From Paracoccus sp. (in: a-proteobacteria) (GTDB lineage: Bacteria > Pseudomonadota > Alphaproteobacteria > Rhodobacterales > Rhodobacteraceae): 64,000 nucleotides of DNA. Positions 26,713 to 36,198 of this stretch are shown here, piece after piece. The notes beneath the pieces were generated by a model. It did not search any database. It had not been told where the DNA came from and saw nothing but the letters and a program-made list of their open reading frames with translations. The position numbers and the translations under genes were made by a program. Position 1 is the first letter of the stretch, and the number at the start of each line of letters is the position of its first letter. The DNA is taken from positions 62,001 to 126,000 of the forward strand of contig NZ_JAUNTO010000004.1 in assembly GCF_030538655.1 (NCBI RefSeq), read 5' to 3'.

Positions 26713-29481
26713 GTGCTGATGCTTGGTCCGCTTGGTTTTACCGCGCCGCTGGTGCTGACCGCGCTGGTCGCGTTGCCCGCGCTGTGGCTGATCCTGCGCG
26801 CGTTGCCGCCCTCGCCGCGCGTGCAATCGTTTCCGGCGGTGGCGCTGCTGGCCGGGCTGGTCGATCGGCACCCGGTGGCGCGGCGCACGCCGTGGTGGCT
26901 GTTGCTGCTGCGGCTGCTGGCGGTGGCGGCGCTGATCCTTGCCTTTGCCGGGCCGGTGTGGAAACCGCAGCCCCGTGATGCGCAGACCGGGCCGCTGCTG
27001 GTGGTGCTGGATGCTGGCTGGGCCGCCGCCCCTGACTGGCCGCAGCGGCAGGCCCGCGCCGAACGCGCGCTGAGCGAGGCCGCCGCCGCTGGCCGCCCCA
27101 CCGCGCTGCTGATCGCCGATGGTGTGGGGGCGCAGCAACCGCTGGTCTTTCAGACCGGCACCGATCTGTTGCCTGCCTTGCGTGCCGCGCGACCTGCGGC
27201 CTGGCCAAGCATACTGCCCGACGATGCTGATGCGGCGCTGTCCGTCGCGCCGCCGGGGCAACTGGCCACGCTATGGATCAGCGACGGGTTGGACCACCCG
27301 AACCGCGCAGGCTGGCTGGCGGCGCTGACGATGCGCGGGCCGGTGACGGTGGTGCCGCCCGCCGCCCCGGTGCTGTCGCTGACGCTGGACGGCGGCGAGA
27401 CCCCCGCACTGATGCTGCACAGCTCTGCCGCCGGTGATGCACCGCAGATCGAGGCCATCGGTCCTGACCCGCAGGGCACCCCCCGCGCGCTAGCCCGGCT
27501 GACCCCCGGTGCCCCGGTGGCCGAAGGGCAGGGGCAGCGCCGCGCCGTGGCCATCGACCTGCCGCCGGAATTGCGCAACCGCATCACCCGCTATCAGGTC
27601 GAGGGGGTGGCCCATGCGGGTGTGGTGGTGCTGGCCGATGACCGGCTGCGGCGGCACAAGGTGGCGCTGGTCGGTGATGCCGCAGGCGCGGCCGAGGGGC
27701 AGGAGTTGCTGTCACCGATGCACTATCTTCGCCGGGCGCTGACCCCGGTGGCCGATGTGATCGAGGGCGGCCTTGCCGATGTGCTGGACGCTGCGCCCGA
27801 TGTGATCGTGCTGGCCGATCAGGTGGGCCTGCCCGAAACCGGGCGGTTGGCGGAATGGGTGCAGGCGGGCGGGCTGCTGATCCGCTTTGCCGGACCGCGC
27901 ATGGCCGCCAGCGACCGGCTGGATACCGAACCGCTGCTGCCGGTCGCGCTGCGCCCTGGGGGGCGCGATGTCGGCGGCGCGTTGTCATGGGGCGATCCGC
28001 GTGGCATTGCGCCCTTTGTCGCCCAGGGGCTGTTCGCCGGTCTGATCCCGCCGGACGAGGTGACGGTGCGCGCACAACTGATCGCGCAACCCTCGCCCGA
28101 TTTGTCGGCACGCACGATTGCTGCGCTGGTGGACGGCACGCCGCTGATAACCCGCATGGCCGAGGGGCAGGGGCAGGTGGTGCTGTTCCACGTCACCGCG
28201 AATGCGGAATGGTCGAACCTGCCGCTGTCGGGGCTGTTCGTGCAGATGCTGGATCGGCTGATCGGTTCGGCACGGGCCGCGCCCGGCGATGCGCCTGCGG
28301 CGGAGACGGCGGATTACTTGGTGCCGCAGGTGCTGCTGGACGGCTGGGGCCGCGCCAGCCCCGCCGCCGATCCGGTGCCGGTCGCGGCGGATGATTTTGC
28401 GCGCGGGCCGGGGCCGGGACAGCCGCCGGGCATCTATGCGGCGGGCGAACGGCGCGTGGCGCTGAACGCGGGCACGGCGCTGATCCCGGCGACATGGGAC
28501 GGCGCGGCAATCGAGGATGTGGCGGCGCAATCGGGCCGCGCGCTGGCCGCGCCGTTGATCGCGCTGGCCGTGCTGCTGATGGTGCTGGATGCGCTGGCCA
28601 CCGCCGCGCTGTCGCGTCACCGCCGATCTGCTGTGGCGACCACCACGACCGCCGCCGCGCTTGTGCTGTTGCTGGCCGCATGGCCCGCCCCCCGCGCCAT
28701 GGCGCAGGATGTGCCGCCCGAAACCATCCGCGCCGCCGATGAGGTCGCGCTGGCCTATGTGCTGACCGGCGACGAGGCTGTGGACGAGACCTCTTATCAA
28801 GGGCTGGCCGGGTTGTCGCGCGTGCTGTCACTGCGCACCTCGGTCGAGCCGGGCGTGCCGGTCGGTATTGATCTGGATCGCGACGATCTGTCGGTGCTGA
28901 CCTTTCTTTATTGGCCGGTGACGGCGGGCCAGCCTTCGCCCTCGCCCATGGCCTATTTGCGGCTAAACCACTTTCTGCGGTCCGGCGGGATGATCCTGTT
29001 CGACACCCGCGACGGTGATGTGACCGGCGTTGGCGGGCCGGATGGACGCGCCGATCTGGCCACGCTGGCCGCGCCGCTGGATGTGCCGCCGCTGGCCCCG
29101 ATCCCCGATGACCACGTGCTGACCCGCAGCTTTTATCTGCTGCAAGGCTTTCCGGGCCGCTGGCAGGGCGCGCCGGTCTGGGCCGAAGCGCCGCCCGCCG
29201 GGGCATCGGCGGATGAGGGGATGCCGTTTCGCAACCTGAACGATGGCGTCTCGCCCGTCATCATCGGCGGCAATTCCTGGGCCGAGGCATGGGCGCTGGA
29301 CGATGACGGGATGCCGGTGTTTCCCGTGGGGCGCGGGTTCGAGGGCGAACGCCAGCGCGAGATGGCCTTTCGCTTCGGCGTCAATCTGGTGATGTATGTG
29401 CTGACCGGCAATTACAAATCCGATCAGGTCCATGTTCCCGCCCTGCTGGACCGTCTGCGCATCGAGGAGATGCAGCGATGA
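26713..29481 (+). CDS. BatA-like membrane protein with C-terminal DUF4159
   Basis: The 922-residue product starts with a BatA-like segment: two membrane helices around RTPWWLLLLRLLAVAALILAF near residues 10-80. A VWA-like region and a central ThuA/glutamine-amidotransferase-like region follow. A membrane helix near 615-640 and a signal-like segment near 655-680 come next. The C-terminal 230 residues are DUF4159 (LSVLTFLYWPVTAG, LRSGGMILFDTRDGD). The start is GTG at 26713; an ATG two codons later is possible. It ends in an ATGA overlap with the next gene. The role is unknown but must be tied to the MoxR/DUF58 pair. Confidence 0.85.
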   Translation: MLMLGPLGFTAPLVLTALVALPALWLILRALPPSPRVQSFPAVALLAGLVDRHPVARRTPWWLLLLRLLAVAALILAFAGPVWKPQPRDAQTGPLLVVLDAGWAAAPDWPQRQARAERALSEAAAAGRPTALLIADGVGAQQPLVFQTGTDLLPALRAARPAAWPSILPDDADAALSVAPPGQLATLWISDGLDHPNRAGWLAALTMRGPVTVVPPAAPVLSLTLDGGETPALMLHSSAAGDAPQIEAIGPDPQGTPRALARLTPGAPVAEGQGQRRAVAIDLPPELRNRITRYQVEGVAHAGVVVLADDRLRRHKVALVGDAAGAAEGQELLSPMHYLRRALTPVADVIEGGLADVLDAAPDVIVLADQVGLPETGRLAEWVQAGGLLIRFAGPRMAASDRLDTEPLLPVALRPGGRDVGGALSWGDPRGIAPFVAQGLFAGLIPPDEVTVRAQLIAQPSPDLSARTIAALVDGTPLITRMAEGQGQVVLFHVTANAEWSNLPLSGLFVQMLDRLIGSARAAPGDAPAAETADYLVPQVLLDGWGRASPAADPVPVAADDFARGPGPGQPPGIYAAGERRVALNAGTALIPATWDGAAIEDVAAQSGRALAAPLIALAVLLMVLDALATAALSRHRRSAVATTTTAAALVLLLAAWPAPRAMAQDVPPETIRAADEVALAYVLTGDEAVDETSYQGLAGLSRVLSLRTSVEPGVPVGIDLDRDDLSVLTFLYWPVTAGQPSPSPMAYLRLNHFLRSGGMILFDTRDGDVTGVGGPDGRADLATLAAPLDVPPLAPIPDDHVLTRSFYLLQGFPGRWQGAPVWAEAPPAGASADEGMPFRNLNDGVSPVIIGGNSWAEAWALDDDGMPVFPVGRGFEGERQREMAFRFGVNLVMYVLTGNYKSDQVHVPALLDRLRIEEMQR

Positions 29482-31568
29482 ACGCCCTGCGCTTTGACCC
29501 CGCCCTGCCTTGGTGGCTGATTGCCGCGCTGGCGGCGCTTGCGCTGTTGGCGGCGGGGTTTGCGTTGTGGCGCGGGCTGCGGGGCTGGGCGTGGCGCGGG
29601 CTGGCCGGGCTGGCGGCTGTGGCGGCGCTGTCTGGACCGGCGCTGGAAATTGGCACGCGCGCGGGGTTAAGCGACATCGTGATCCTGCTGGACGACCGTA
29701 GCGCCAGCCAGTCACTGCCGGGCCGCGCGGCGCAGACCGATGCCGCCATCGACGCGCTGACCCGCCAGATCGCCGCGCTGCCCGATACCGAACTGCGCCG
29801 TATCACCGTGGGTGATGATGAAAACGGCAGCCTGATCGGCACCGCGCTGACCCGCGCCATCGCCGCCGAGCCGGAACAGCGCCTTGCCGGGGTGATCGCG
29901 GTGACGGACGGGCAGGCGCATGACGCCGCCATGATCCCGTCGGCGGCACCCGCGCCCGTGCATCTGCTGCTGACCGGCACCCCCGGTGATTGGGACCGGC
30001 GGCTGGTGATCGAAGAATCGCCCGCCTTTGGCCTGATCGGTGAACCCGCCACCATCCGCCTGCGGATCGAGGATCAGGGTGCCGTCCCTGCCCAAGAGGC
30101 GGGCCAGCCCGTGAACCTGCGCATCAGTCTGAACGGCGGCGAGGAACAGGTCTTTGCCGTCCCCGTCGGCGCGTCGCTGGACCTGCCGGTGGTGCCTGCC
30201 CATGCCGGGCAGAACGTGGTGCAGATCAGCTTTGACGCGCCAGAGGGCGGGGAACTGACAGTGCTGAACAACGCGGCGGTTCTGTCGATCACCGGGGTGC
30301 GTGACCGGCTACGGGTGCTGCTGGTGTCGGGGCAGCCTCATGCCGGGGAACGGACATGGCGCAACCTGCTGAAATCGGATGCAGGGGTGGACCTGATCCA
30401 TTTCACCATCCTGCGCCCACCGGATAAATTCGATGGCGTGCCGGTGGATGAACTGGCGCTGATCGCCTTTCCCACGCATGAACTGTTCATGCAGCGGATC
30501 GACGATTTCGACCTGATTATCTTTGACCGCTATCGGGTGCAGGGCATCCTGCCCGCCGATTATTACGACAACATCGCCCGCTATGTCGAACAGGGCGGTG
30601 CGATTCTGGTCGCCGCCGGGCCAGAGATGGCAGGTGTCGAAAGCCTGAACCTGTCGCCGCTTGGCCGCATCCTGCCCGCGCGGCCCACCGGGCGGGTGAT
30701 CGACGCACCGTTTTTGCCGCGCCTGACTGACGAGGGTGCGCGCCATCCCGTAACCTCGGGCCTGCCGGGCGCGGCTGGCCCGGATGAGGTGCCCGCCGCG
30801 CCCTGGGGCCGCTGGCTGCGCATGGCCGACACCATCGTTTCGCGCGGAGTGGTGGCGATGACGGGCGCGGATGATCGCCCGCTGCTGATCCTTGATCGCG
30901 TGGGGCAGGGACGGGTGGCGCAGATGACCAGCGATCAGGTCTGGCTGTGGGGGCGCGGCTTTGAAGGTGGCGGCCCGCAGCTTGAGCTGCTGCGCCGCAT
31001 CGCGCATTGGTCGATGAAGGAACCCGAGCTGGACGAGGAAACCTTGCTGGCCGATGTCGGTGCCGACCTGCGGGTGCGGCTGACGCGGCGGACCATGCAG
31101 GACGAGGCCGGGCCGCTGCGTATTACCGGGCCAGATGGGCTGGCGACCGACCTGCCGCTGACGCCCGCCGGGCCGGGGCGGTTCGTGGCCGACTGGATCG
31201 CGCCGGGGCCGGGGCTGTATCGGCTGGCTGACGGTGATGTGACGCGGGTGCTGGCGCTTGGCCCTGCCGCCCCGCGCGAATTTGAACAGACAGTGGCCAG
31301 CGATACGACGCTTGGCCCATTGGTGCAGGCCACAGGCGGCGCGGTGCTGCGCCTGTCTGACGGCGTGCCCGACCTGCGGACCGTGCGCGCCGGGCGGCAG
31401 GCTTTTGGTGAAACGGCCCTTGGTCGCTGGATCGCCCTGACCCCGCGCGAGGCGGCGACGGTGACTGGTCTTGCGCGTCGGCCCCTGTTGCCCGGCTGGG
31501 TCTGGCTGGTGGTGATTGCCGGGCTGCTGGTCGCGGGCTGGTTGACAGAGGCGCGGCGGCGGGTCTGA
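29478..31568 (+). CDS. Membrane protein of the MoxR/BatA cluster, amidotransferase-like
   Basis: A 696-residue protein with two N-terminal membrane helices (about 10-55), a VWA-like beginning (DIVILLDDRSASQ), a Rossmann-like amidotransferase-like core (RVLLVSGQPHAGERTWRNLL, FDLIIFDRYR, GGAILVAAGPEMAG) and one C-terminal membrane helix (PGWVWLVVIAGLLVAGWL). The usual catalytic Cys of a class I glutamine amidotransferase is not evident, so it may be a binding module. It is the last gene of the coupled four-gene operon. Function is unknown. Confidence 0.82.
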   Translation: MNALRFDPALPWWLIAALAALALLAAGFALWRGLRGWAWRGLAGLAAVAALSGPALEIGTRAGLSDIVILLDDRSASQSLPGRAAQTDAAIDALTRQIAALPDTELRRITVGDDENGSLIGTALTRAIAAEPEQRLAGVIAVTDGQAHDAAMIPSAAPAPVHLLLTGTPGDWDRRLVIEESPAFGLIGEPATIRLRIEDQGAVPAQEAGQPVNLRISLNGGEEQVFAVPVGASLDLPVVPAHAGQNVVQISFDAPEGGELTVLNNAAVLSITGVRDRLRVLLVSGQPHAGERTWRNLLKSDAGVDLIHFTILRPPDKFDGVPVDELALIAFPTHELFMQRIDDFDLIIFDRYRVQGILPADYYDNIARYVEQGGAILVAAGPEMAGVESLNLSPLGRILPARPTGRVIDAPFLPRLTDEGARHPVTSGLPGAAGPDEVPAAPWGRWLRMADTIVSRGVVAMTGADDRPLLILDRVGQGRVAQMTSDQVWLWGRGFEGGGPQLELLRRIAHWSMKEPELDEETLLADVGADLRVRLTRRTMQDEAGPLRITGPDGLATDLPLTPAGPGRFVADWIAPGPGLYRLADGDVTRVLALGPAAPREFEQTVASDTTLGPLVQATGGAVLRLSDGVPDLRTVRAGRQAFGETALGRWIALTPREAATVTGLARRPLLPGWVWLVVIAGLLVAGWLTEARRRV

Positions 31569-31591
31569 CAGGGCGATGTCGCCGCCCAAAG

Positions 31592-31645
31592 CCGGGGGCG
31601 CGTCGCCCCCCGGACCCCCAGAGGATATTTATGGACAGAAGATGC
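31592..31645 (+). repeat. Dispersed intergenic element, copy C
   Basis: CCGGGGGCG-CGT-CGCCCCCCGG hairpin (31592-31613), then GGACCCCCAGAGGATATTTA, TGGACAGAAGATGC. It lies 23 bases after the stop of the MoxR operon and before fabZ, in the same orientation relative to the preceding gene as the other copies. Confidence 0.78.
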
Positions 31646-31727
31646 GGGGGCTGTGGTTCTGATAACACAACCTTGTCAACCTGACCTTTGGTTTGCTAGT
31701 CGGTTGGAAACGCGCGAAGGACGGATC

Positions 31728-32207
31728 ATGGCCGATACAAAACCAACCCCCGCCCCCTATACCGAGGCCGATCTGGCCCTTATCAAGCGGATCATCCCGC
31801 ATCGCTATCCGTTCCTGTTCATCGACAAGGTGCGCGACATCGTGCCCAACGAGTCGGCGGTGGGGATCAAGAACGTCACCTGCAACGAACCGCATTTCCA
31901 GGGTCACTTCCCGGCCGAGCCGGTGATGCCCGGTGTTACGATCATCGAGGCGATGGCGCAGACCTCGGCTGTGGTGGTCGGCATCAGCATGAACATCATC
32001 GACAAGCCGCTTTTGACCTATTTCATGGGGATCGACGCCTGCAAATTCCGGCGCATGGTGGTGCCGGGCGATGTGCTGGAACTGCATGTCGCCGCCAAGC
32101 GCGGCGGCGGCAAGATCTGGAAATTCGAAGGCCGGGCGCTGGTCGATGGGCAACTGGCCGCGCAGGCCGAATTCACCGCGATGATGGCGCTGAGGGCCGA
32201 TGACTGA
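31728..32207 (+). CDS. fabZ: 3-hydroxyacyl-ACP dehydratase FabZ
   Basis: FabZ dehydrates 3-hydroxyacyl-ACP in fatty acid elongation. The 159-residue hotdog-fold protein has [11 protein letters not shown] and the catalytic [14 protein letters not shown] with the active-site His and Glu. The ATG at 31728 follows GAAGGACG. It begins the fabZ-lpxA-lpxI-lpxB run; in most Gram-negatives bamA and lpxD stand just upstream, but here a repeat element and the MoxR operon do. FabZ and LpxA/LpxC compete for 3-hydroxymyristoyl-ACP, so co-transcription balances fatty acid and lipid A synthesis. Confidence 0.96.
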   Translation: MADTKPTPAPYTEADLALIKRIIPHRYPFLFIDKVRDIVPNESAVGIKNVTCNEPHFQGHFPAEPVMPGVTIIEAMAQTSAVVVGISMNIIDKPLLTYFMGIDACKFRRMVVPGDVLELHVAAKRGGGKIWKFEGRALVDGQLAAQAEFTAMMALRADD

Positions 32208-32988
32208 GGCCGTGATCCACCCCTCGGCCGTGATCGAGGACGGGGCTGTGATCGGCCCGGACTGCCACATCGGGCCGTTTTGCGTGATTGGTCCGCAGGT
32301 GCGGCTGGGGCGTGGTGTCGTGCTGAAATCGCATGTGGTTCTGGCGGGGGATACGGTGATCGGGGATGAGACTGCAATCTTCCCCTTTGCCTGCATTGGC
32401 GAGGCGCCGCAGGATCTGAAATTCCGGGGCGAGAATACGCGGCTGGAAATCGGTGCGCGCAACCGAATCCGCGAATATGTCACCATGAATCCGGGGACCG
32501 GGGGCGGCGGCGGCCTGACCCGTGTGGGCGATGACGGGCTGTTCATGGCGGGCAGCCATGTCGCGCATGACTGCCAGATCGGCGACCGGGTGATTTTGGT
32601 GAACAATGTCGCTGTCGCGGGCCATTGCGTGCTGGAAGACGACGTGATCGTTGGCGGCCTGTCGGGGGTGCATCAGTTCGTGCGCATCGGGCGTGGCGCG
32701 ATGATCGGGGCGCTGTCGATGGTCACGGCGGATGTGATTCCGCATGGTCTGGTGCAGGGGCCGCGTGCACATCTGGACGGTCTGAACCTTGTCGGGCTAA
32801 AGCGGCGCGGCGCTACGCGTGCCGACATTGCTGCGCTGCGTGACCTGCTGACAGCGCTTGGAAGCGGCAGTTTTCGCGAAAAGGCACGTGGGGCAGCCTG
32901 TAACAACGTGACCCCGATGCAGCGCGAGGTGCTGGATTTCATTCTCGGCCCCTCGGACCGCAGCTTTCTGACCCCGCATCCGGGATGA
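32200..32988 (+). CDS. lpxA: Acyl-ACP-UDP-N-acetylglucosamine O-acyltransferase
   Basis: LpxA does the first step of lipid A synthesis, placing a 3-hydroxyacyl chain on UDP-GlcNAc. The 262-residue protein has an N-terminal left-handed beta helix of hexapeptide repeats ([20 protein letters not shown]), the catalytic His in the [12 protein letters not shown] segment, and a helical C-terminal domain with [11 protein letters not shown]. It overlaps fabZ by 8 bases and lpxI by 4. Confidence 0.96.
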   Translation: MTEAVIHPSAVIEDGAVIGPDCHIGPFCVIGPQVRLGRGVVLKSHVVLAGDTVIGDETAIFPFACIGEAPQDLKFRGENTRLEIGARNRIREYVTMNPGTGGGGGLTRVGDDGLFMAGSHVAHDCQIGDRVILVNNVAVAGHCVLEDDVIVGGLSGVHQFVRIGRGAMIGALSMVTADVIPHGLVQGPRAHLDGLNLVGLKRRGATRADIAALRDLLTALGSGSFREKARGAACNNVTPMQREVLDFILGPSDRSFLTPHPG

Positions 32989-33779
32989 GCGATCTTGCCA
33001 TCATCGCCGGGCAGGGGGCACTGGCCCCTGATCTGGCCGCGCGACTGCCCGATGCGCCGGTCTATGCGCTAGAGGGGTTTGCGCCATCGATTCCGGCCAC
33101 GCCCTTTCGGCTGGAACGTCTGGTGCCGTTTCTGGATCATCTGGCGGATACCGGCATCACGCGGGTGATCTTTGCCGGGGCGGTGCAGCGCCCACGGCTT
33201 GACCCCGAGATGTTCGATCCGCGCACCGCGCAGCTGGTGCCGCGCATGCTGATGGCGCTGCAATCGGGTGATGACGCCGCGCTGCGGACTCTGCTGGAGA
33301 TTTTCGAGGAATCCGGCCTGACCATCTGCGCGCTGCCCGACATTGCCCCTGATCTGGTGCCGGGGCGGGGCCTGCTGTGCGGCGACCCATCCTCGCAAGA
33401 CACGGCCGATGCCGAACGCGCCGCGACCATTTTGAACACCACCGGGCCGTTGGACATCGGGCAAGGCTGTGTTGTGGTGAGCGGGCTGTGCCTTGCCATC
33501 GAAACTCTGCCGGGCACGCAGGCGATGCTGGAATTTGTGGTCCGCCATCAGTCGCTGCGCAGAAACCCGCGCGGTGGCGTGCTGTATAAAGCCCCCAAAC
33601 CGGGGCAGGACCGTCGGGTCGACCTGCCAACCATTGGCCCCGATACCGTCGATCAGGCCGCTGCCGCCGGGCTGTCGGGCATTGCGTGGCAGGCGGCGGG
33701 CGTTATCGTTCTGAACCGCGACGAAACGATCCGCCGTGCCGATGCGCAGGGGCTGTTTTTGTGGGCGCGGGCGGAATAA
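32985..33779 (+). CDS. lpxI: UDP-2,3-diacylglucosamine pyrophosphatase LpxI
   Basis: LpxI replaces LpxH in alphaproteobacteria and hydrolyses UDP-2,3-diacylglucosamine to lipid X and UMP. The 264-residue product has the LpxI/DUF1009 layout: N-terminal LAIIAGQGALAPDLA, central VIFAGAVQRPRLDP, and C-terminal LRRNPRGGVLYKAPKPGQD with RVDLPTIGPDTVDQA. It overlaps lpxA by four bases and is followed by a short hairpin and then lpxB. Confidence 0.94.
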   Translation: MSDLAIIAGQGALAPDLAARLPDAPVYALEGFAPSIPATPFRLERLVPFLDHLADTGITRVIFAGAVQRPRLDPEMFDPRTAQLVPRMLMALQSGDDAALRTLLEIFEESGLTICALPDIAPDLVPGRGLLCGDPSSQDTADAERAATILNTTGPLDIGQGCVVVSGLCLAIETLPGTQAMLEFVVRHQSLRRNPRGGVLYKAPKPGQDRRVDLPTIGPDTVDQAAAAGLSGIAWQAAGVIVLNRDETIRRADAQGLFLWARAE

Positions 33780-33795
33780 TGGGCCTTTATCCAGG

Positions 33796-33813
33796 CAGGA
33801 AGCCCGCTTCCTG
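33796..33813 (+). terminator. Small hairpin between lpxI and lpxB
   Basis: CAGGAAG and CTTCCTG form a perfect 7-bp stem around CCCG, followed by TTTGTCT. It could attenuate transcription into lpxB. Confidence 0.45.
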
Positions 33814-33855
33814 TTTGTCTGAATACGCAACTTTGGGCGCCACGAGGCCATCGGC

Positions 33856-35016
33856 ATGAGATTTTTTTTGATCGCGGGCGAGCCGTCTGGCGATGCCCTT
33901 GGCGCGGCGCTGATGGCGGGGCTGCGTGATCTGTCGCCGGGGGTTGCCTTTGACGGCATCGGCGGGCCGCTGATGCAGGGACAGGGGTTGGTCAGCCGCT
34001 TTCCCATGCAGGAACTGACGCTGATGGGGCTGACCGAGGTGCTGCCCCGCTATTTCCACCTGAAACGCCGGATCGAGGAAACCGCGCAGGCGGTGGCGGC
34101 GGAGCGGCCCGCGGCGCTGATTACCATCGACAGTCCCGACTTTTGTCTGCGGGTGGCGCGGCGGGCGCGGGCGCTGTGGCCGGATTTGCGGGTGATCCAC
34201 TATGTCGCGCCCTCGGTCTGGGCGTGGCGGCCGGGGCGGGCGGCAAAGATGGCGCCTGTCGTCGATCACGTTCTGGCGCTGCTGCCGTTCGAGCCGCCCT
34301 ATATGCAGGCCGCCGGGATGAGTTGCGATTTCGTCGGCCATCCGATCGCCACGGCAACCCCGGCCAGCGCGGATCAAGCGGCGGCGTTTCGCGCAGCCCA
34401 CGGCATCGCCGCAGATGCGCCGCTGGTGCTGTGCCTGCCCGGATCACGCCGGGGCGAAATCCGGCAGTTGACGGCGCGCTTCGGCGAAACGTTGGGGCTG
34501 GTGGCCGCGCAGGTGCCGGGGCTGCGGGTGGTATTGCCGACACTGGATAATCTGCGCCCCGAGATCGAAGCCATGACCCGGAACTGGCCGCTCGTCCCGC
34601 TGATTGTCACGGGCGCGGATGACAAACTGGCGGCTTTTGCGGCGGCGGACGCGGCCTTGGCCGCCTCGGGCACGGTGTCGCTGGAACTGGCGCTGAATGC
34701 GGTGCCGATGGTGATTGCCTATGATATGGCACCGCTCAGCCGCTGGATCATTCTGCGTATGATGCTGACCGATACGGTCACGCTGGTCAATCTGGTCAGC
34801 GAGACCCGTGCCGTGCCTGAATTCATCGCCGCAAACTGTCGTCCTGCGCCGATGGCGGATGCCTTGGTCGATCTGCTGCGCGGCGGGGCGGCGCGACAGG
34901 CGCAACTGGATGCCATGGCCCTGACGATGCGGCGGCTGGGGCAGGGGGGCGAACCGCCCGGCCATCGGGCGGCCCGATCTGTTCTGGCGGCGATTACTGC
35001 GCCGCAACCACGATGA
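33856..35016 (+). CDS. lpxB: Lipid A disaccharide synthase
   Basis: LpxB is a GT19 glycosyltransferase that joins lipid X and UDP-diacylglucosamine to form the lipid A disaccharide. The 386-residue protein has the N-terminal FLIAGEPSGD, a VAPSVWAWRPGRAAKM motif, the CLPGSRRGEI nucleotide-site loop and a late ASGTVSLELALN. It is separated from lpxI by 76 bases, unlike the overlapping genes before it. It ends 23 bases inside the convergent ridA gene. Confidence 0.96.
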   Translation: MRFFLIAGEPSGDALGAALMAGLRDLSPGVAFDGIGGPLMQGQGLVSRFPMQELTLMGLTEVLPRYFHLKRRIEETAQAVAAERPAALITIDSPDFCLRVARRARALWPDLRVIHYVAPSVWAWRPGRAAKMAPVVDHVLALLPFEPPYMQAAGMSCDFVGHPIATATPASADQAAAFRAAHGIAADAPLVLCLPGSRRGEIRQLTARFGETLGLVAAQVPGLRVVLPTLDNLRPEIEAMTRNWPLVPLIVTGADDKLAAFAAADAALAASGTVSLELALNAVPMVIAYDMAPLSRWIILRMMLTDTVTLVNLVSETRAVPEFIAANCRPAPMADALVDLLRGGAARQAQLDAMALTMRRLGQGGEPPGHRAARSVLAAITAPQPR

Positions 35017-35341
35017 TTTCCACCTTGTAATCCGGCGTAGCCAGGGCCGATTCGCCGGTGGCGCGGGCAGGTGCATGGCCGGGGGCGACCCAGCCGTCCC
35101 AGACCGCGTTCATTTCCGCGAAATCCGCCATGTCGGCCATCCAGACCTGTGCGGTCAGAATGCGGGTCTTGTCGGTGCCGGCCTCGGCCAGCAGGCGGTC
35201 GATCTGGGCCAGAACAGTCTTGGTCTGATCGGTCACTGACGCGCCCGGCTCTCCGACCTGACCGGCCAGATAGACGATGCCGTTATGGATGACGGCCTGG
35301 CTCATCCGCTGGCCGGTTTCGATCCGTTTGATGTCACTCAT
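34994..35341 (-). CDS. RidA family protein (reactive enamine/imine deaminase)
   Basis: This 115-residue trimer-forming YjgF/YER057c/UK114 protein hydrolyses reactive enamine/imine intermediates. The segments YLAGQVGEPG and LLAEAGTDKTRILTAQVWM and a C-terminal APARATGESALATPDYKVEI, including the Arg that binds the substrate carboxylate, are present. It starts two bases after the stop of the upstream TauE-like gene, so the two form an operon. The 3' end overlaps lpxB by 23 bases. Confidence 0.92.
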   Translation of the reverse strand: MSDIKRIETGQRMSQAVIHNGIVYLAGQVGEPGASVTDQTKTVLAQIDRLLAEAGTDKTRILTAQVWMADMADFAEMNAVWDGWVAPGHAPARATGESALATPDYKVEIIVVAAQ

Positions 35342-35343
35342 GT

Positions 35344-36099
35344 TTATGCTCCGCTCCACAGGCGCCAAAAGAATATTGCTGTCATGCCGAATCCGACCGC
35401 GGCGATCAACAGGCGAAGCGCGGGCATCGGGATGCGCCGGGCCACTGGCGCACCCAGGGCACCGCCAATGATCGTGCCCCCTGACATGATCGCCGCCGGT
35501 ATCCAGACCACCTGTCCCCCGGCTGCAAAGACCGCAAAGGCGATCACCGCCAGTGCAAAAGACAGCCAGCTTTTCAGCCCGTTCATCTGATGCAAGTCGG
35601 TCATGCCCCACATGGAAAACATCGCCAGCAGAATGATCCCCAATCCGCCGTTGAAATAGCCGCCATAGATCGCCACCGGCAGCAGGGTGCCCAGCCCGAA
35701 CGGCGCAACTGCGTGCCGCCAGCCCGCCGCCATTCGCCGGATGCGCGGCCCGTTCATAAAGATCAGCGTCGCGGCCAGCAGCAGAAACGGCACCAGAATC
35801 GCAAAGACCTTGTTCGAGCTGACCAGCAGCAGGCCCGAGCCGACAGCACCGCCGATCATCGTCCAGACCGTGACCCGGATCAGCGGCGCTTTGGGTAAAG
35901 AGGCGATGTCGCGACGAAAACCGATGGCGGCGGCCAGATAGCCGGGCAGCGCCGCAACCGTGGTGGTGGCATTGGCGGCAACGGGCGGCACGCCGGTGAA
36001 CACCAGCGCCGGAAAGGTGATGAAGGTGCCACCGCCCGCGACGGCATTCAGGATACCGCCCAGAATTCCGGCAATGAACAGCAGCAGAAAATCGGCCAT
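35344..36099 (-). CDS. TauE/SafE family membrane exporter
   Basis: A 251-residue polytopic protein (about eight membrane segments) of the TauE/SafE (DUF81) family of anion exporters, sometimes for sulfite, sulfoacetate or sulfolactate. The N-terminal FIAGILGGILNAVAGGGTFI and the second half YGGYFNGGLGIILLAMFSMW are the two typical repeats. AGGGG precedes the ATG. Substrate cannot be read from sequence. It is co-transcribed with ridA. Confidence 0.9.
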   Translation of the reverse strand: MADFLLLFIAGILGGILNAVAGGGTFITFPALVFTGVPPVAANATTTVAALPGYLAAAIGFRRDIASLPKAPLIRVTVWTMIGGAVGSGLLLVSSNKVFAILVPFLLLAATLIFMNGPRIRRMAAGWRHAVAPFGLGTLLPVAIYGGYFNGGLGIILLAMFSMWGMTDLHQMNGLKSWLSFALAVIAFAVFAAGGQVVWIPAAIMSGGTIIGGALGAPVARRIPMPALRLLIAAVGFGMTAIFFWRLWSGA

Positions 36100-36198
36100 G
36101 CGCGTCCCCTTGTGCAGCGCGGATCAAAGGCCAGGGGTGGCGCGATTGTCAACGGGCCGGGGGTGGACTTTTGGCGGGGGGCGGGCCAAGCCGGGGGC

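Noticed and set aside
24808..27261. 817-codon open frame on the minus strand
   Set aside because: It is antisense to the MoxR and DUF58 genes, is rich in Arg/Pro/Gln as expected of high-GC shadows, and matches no family.
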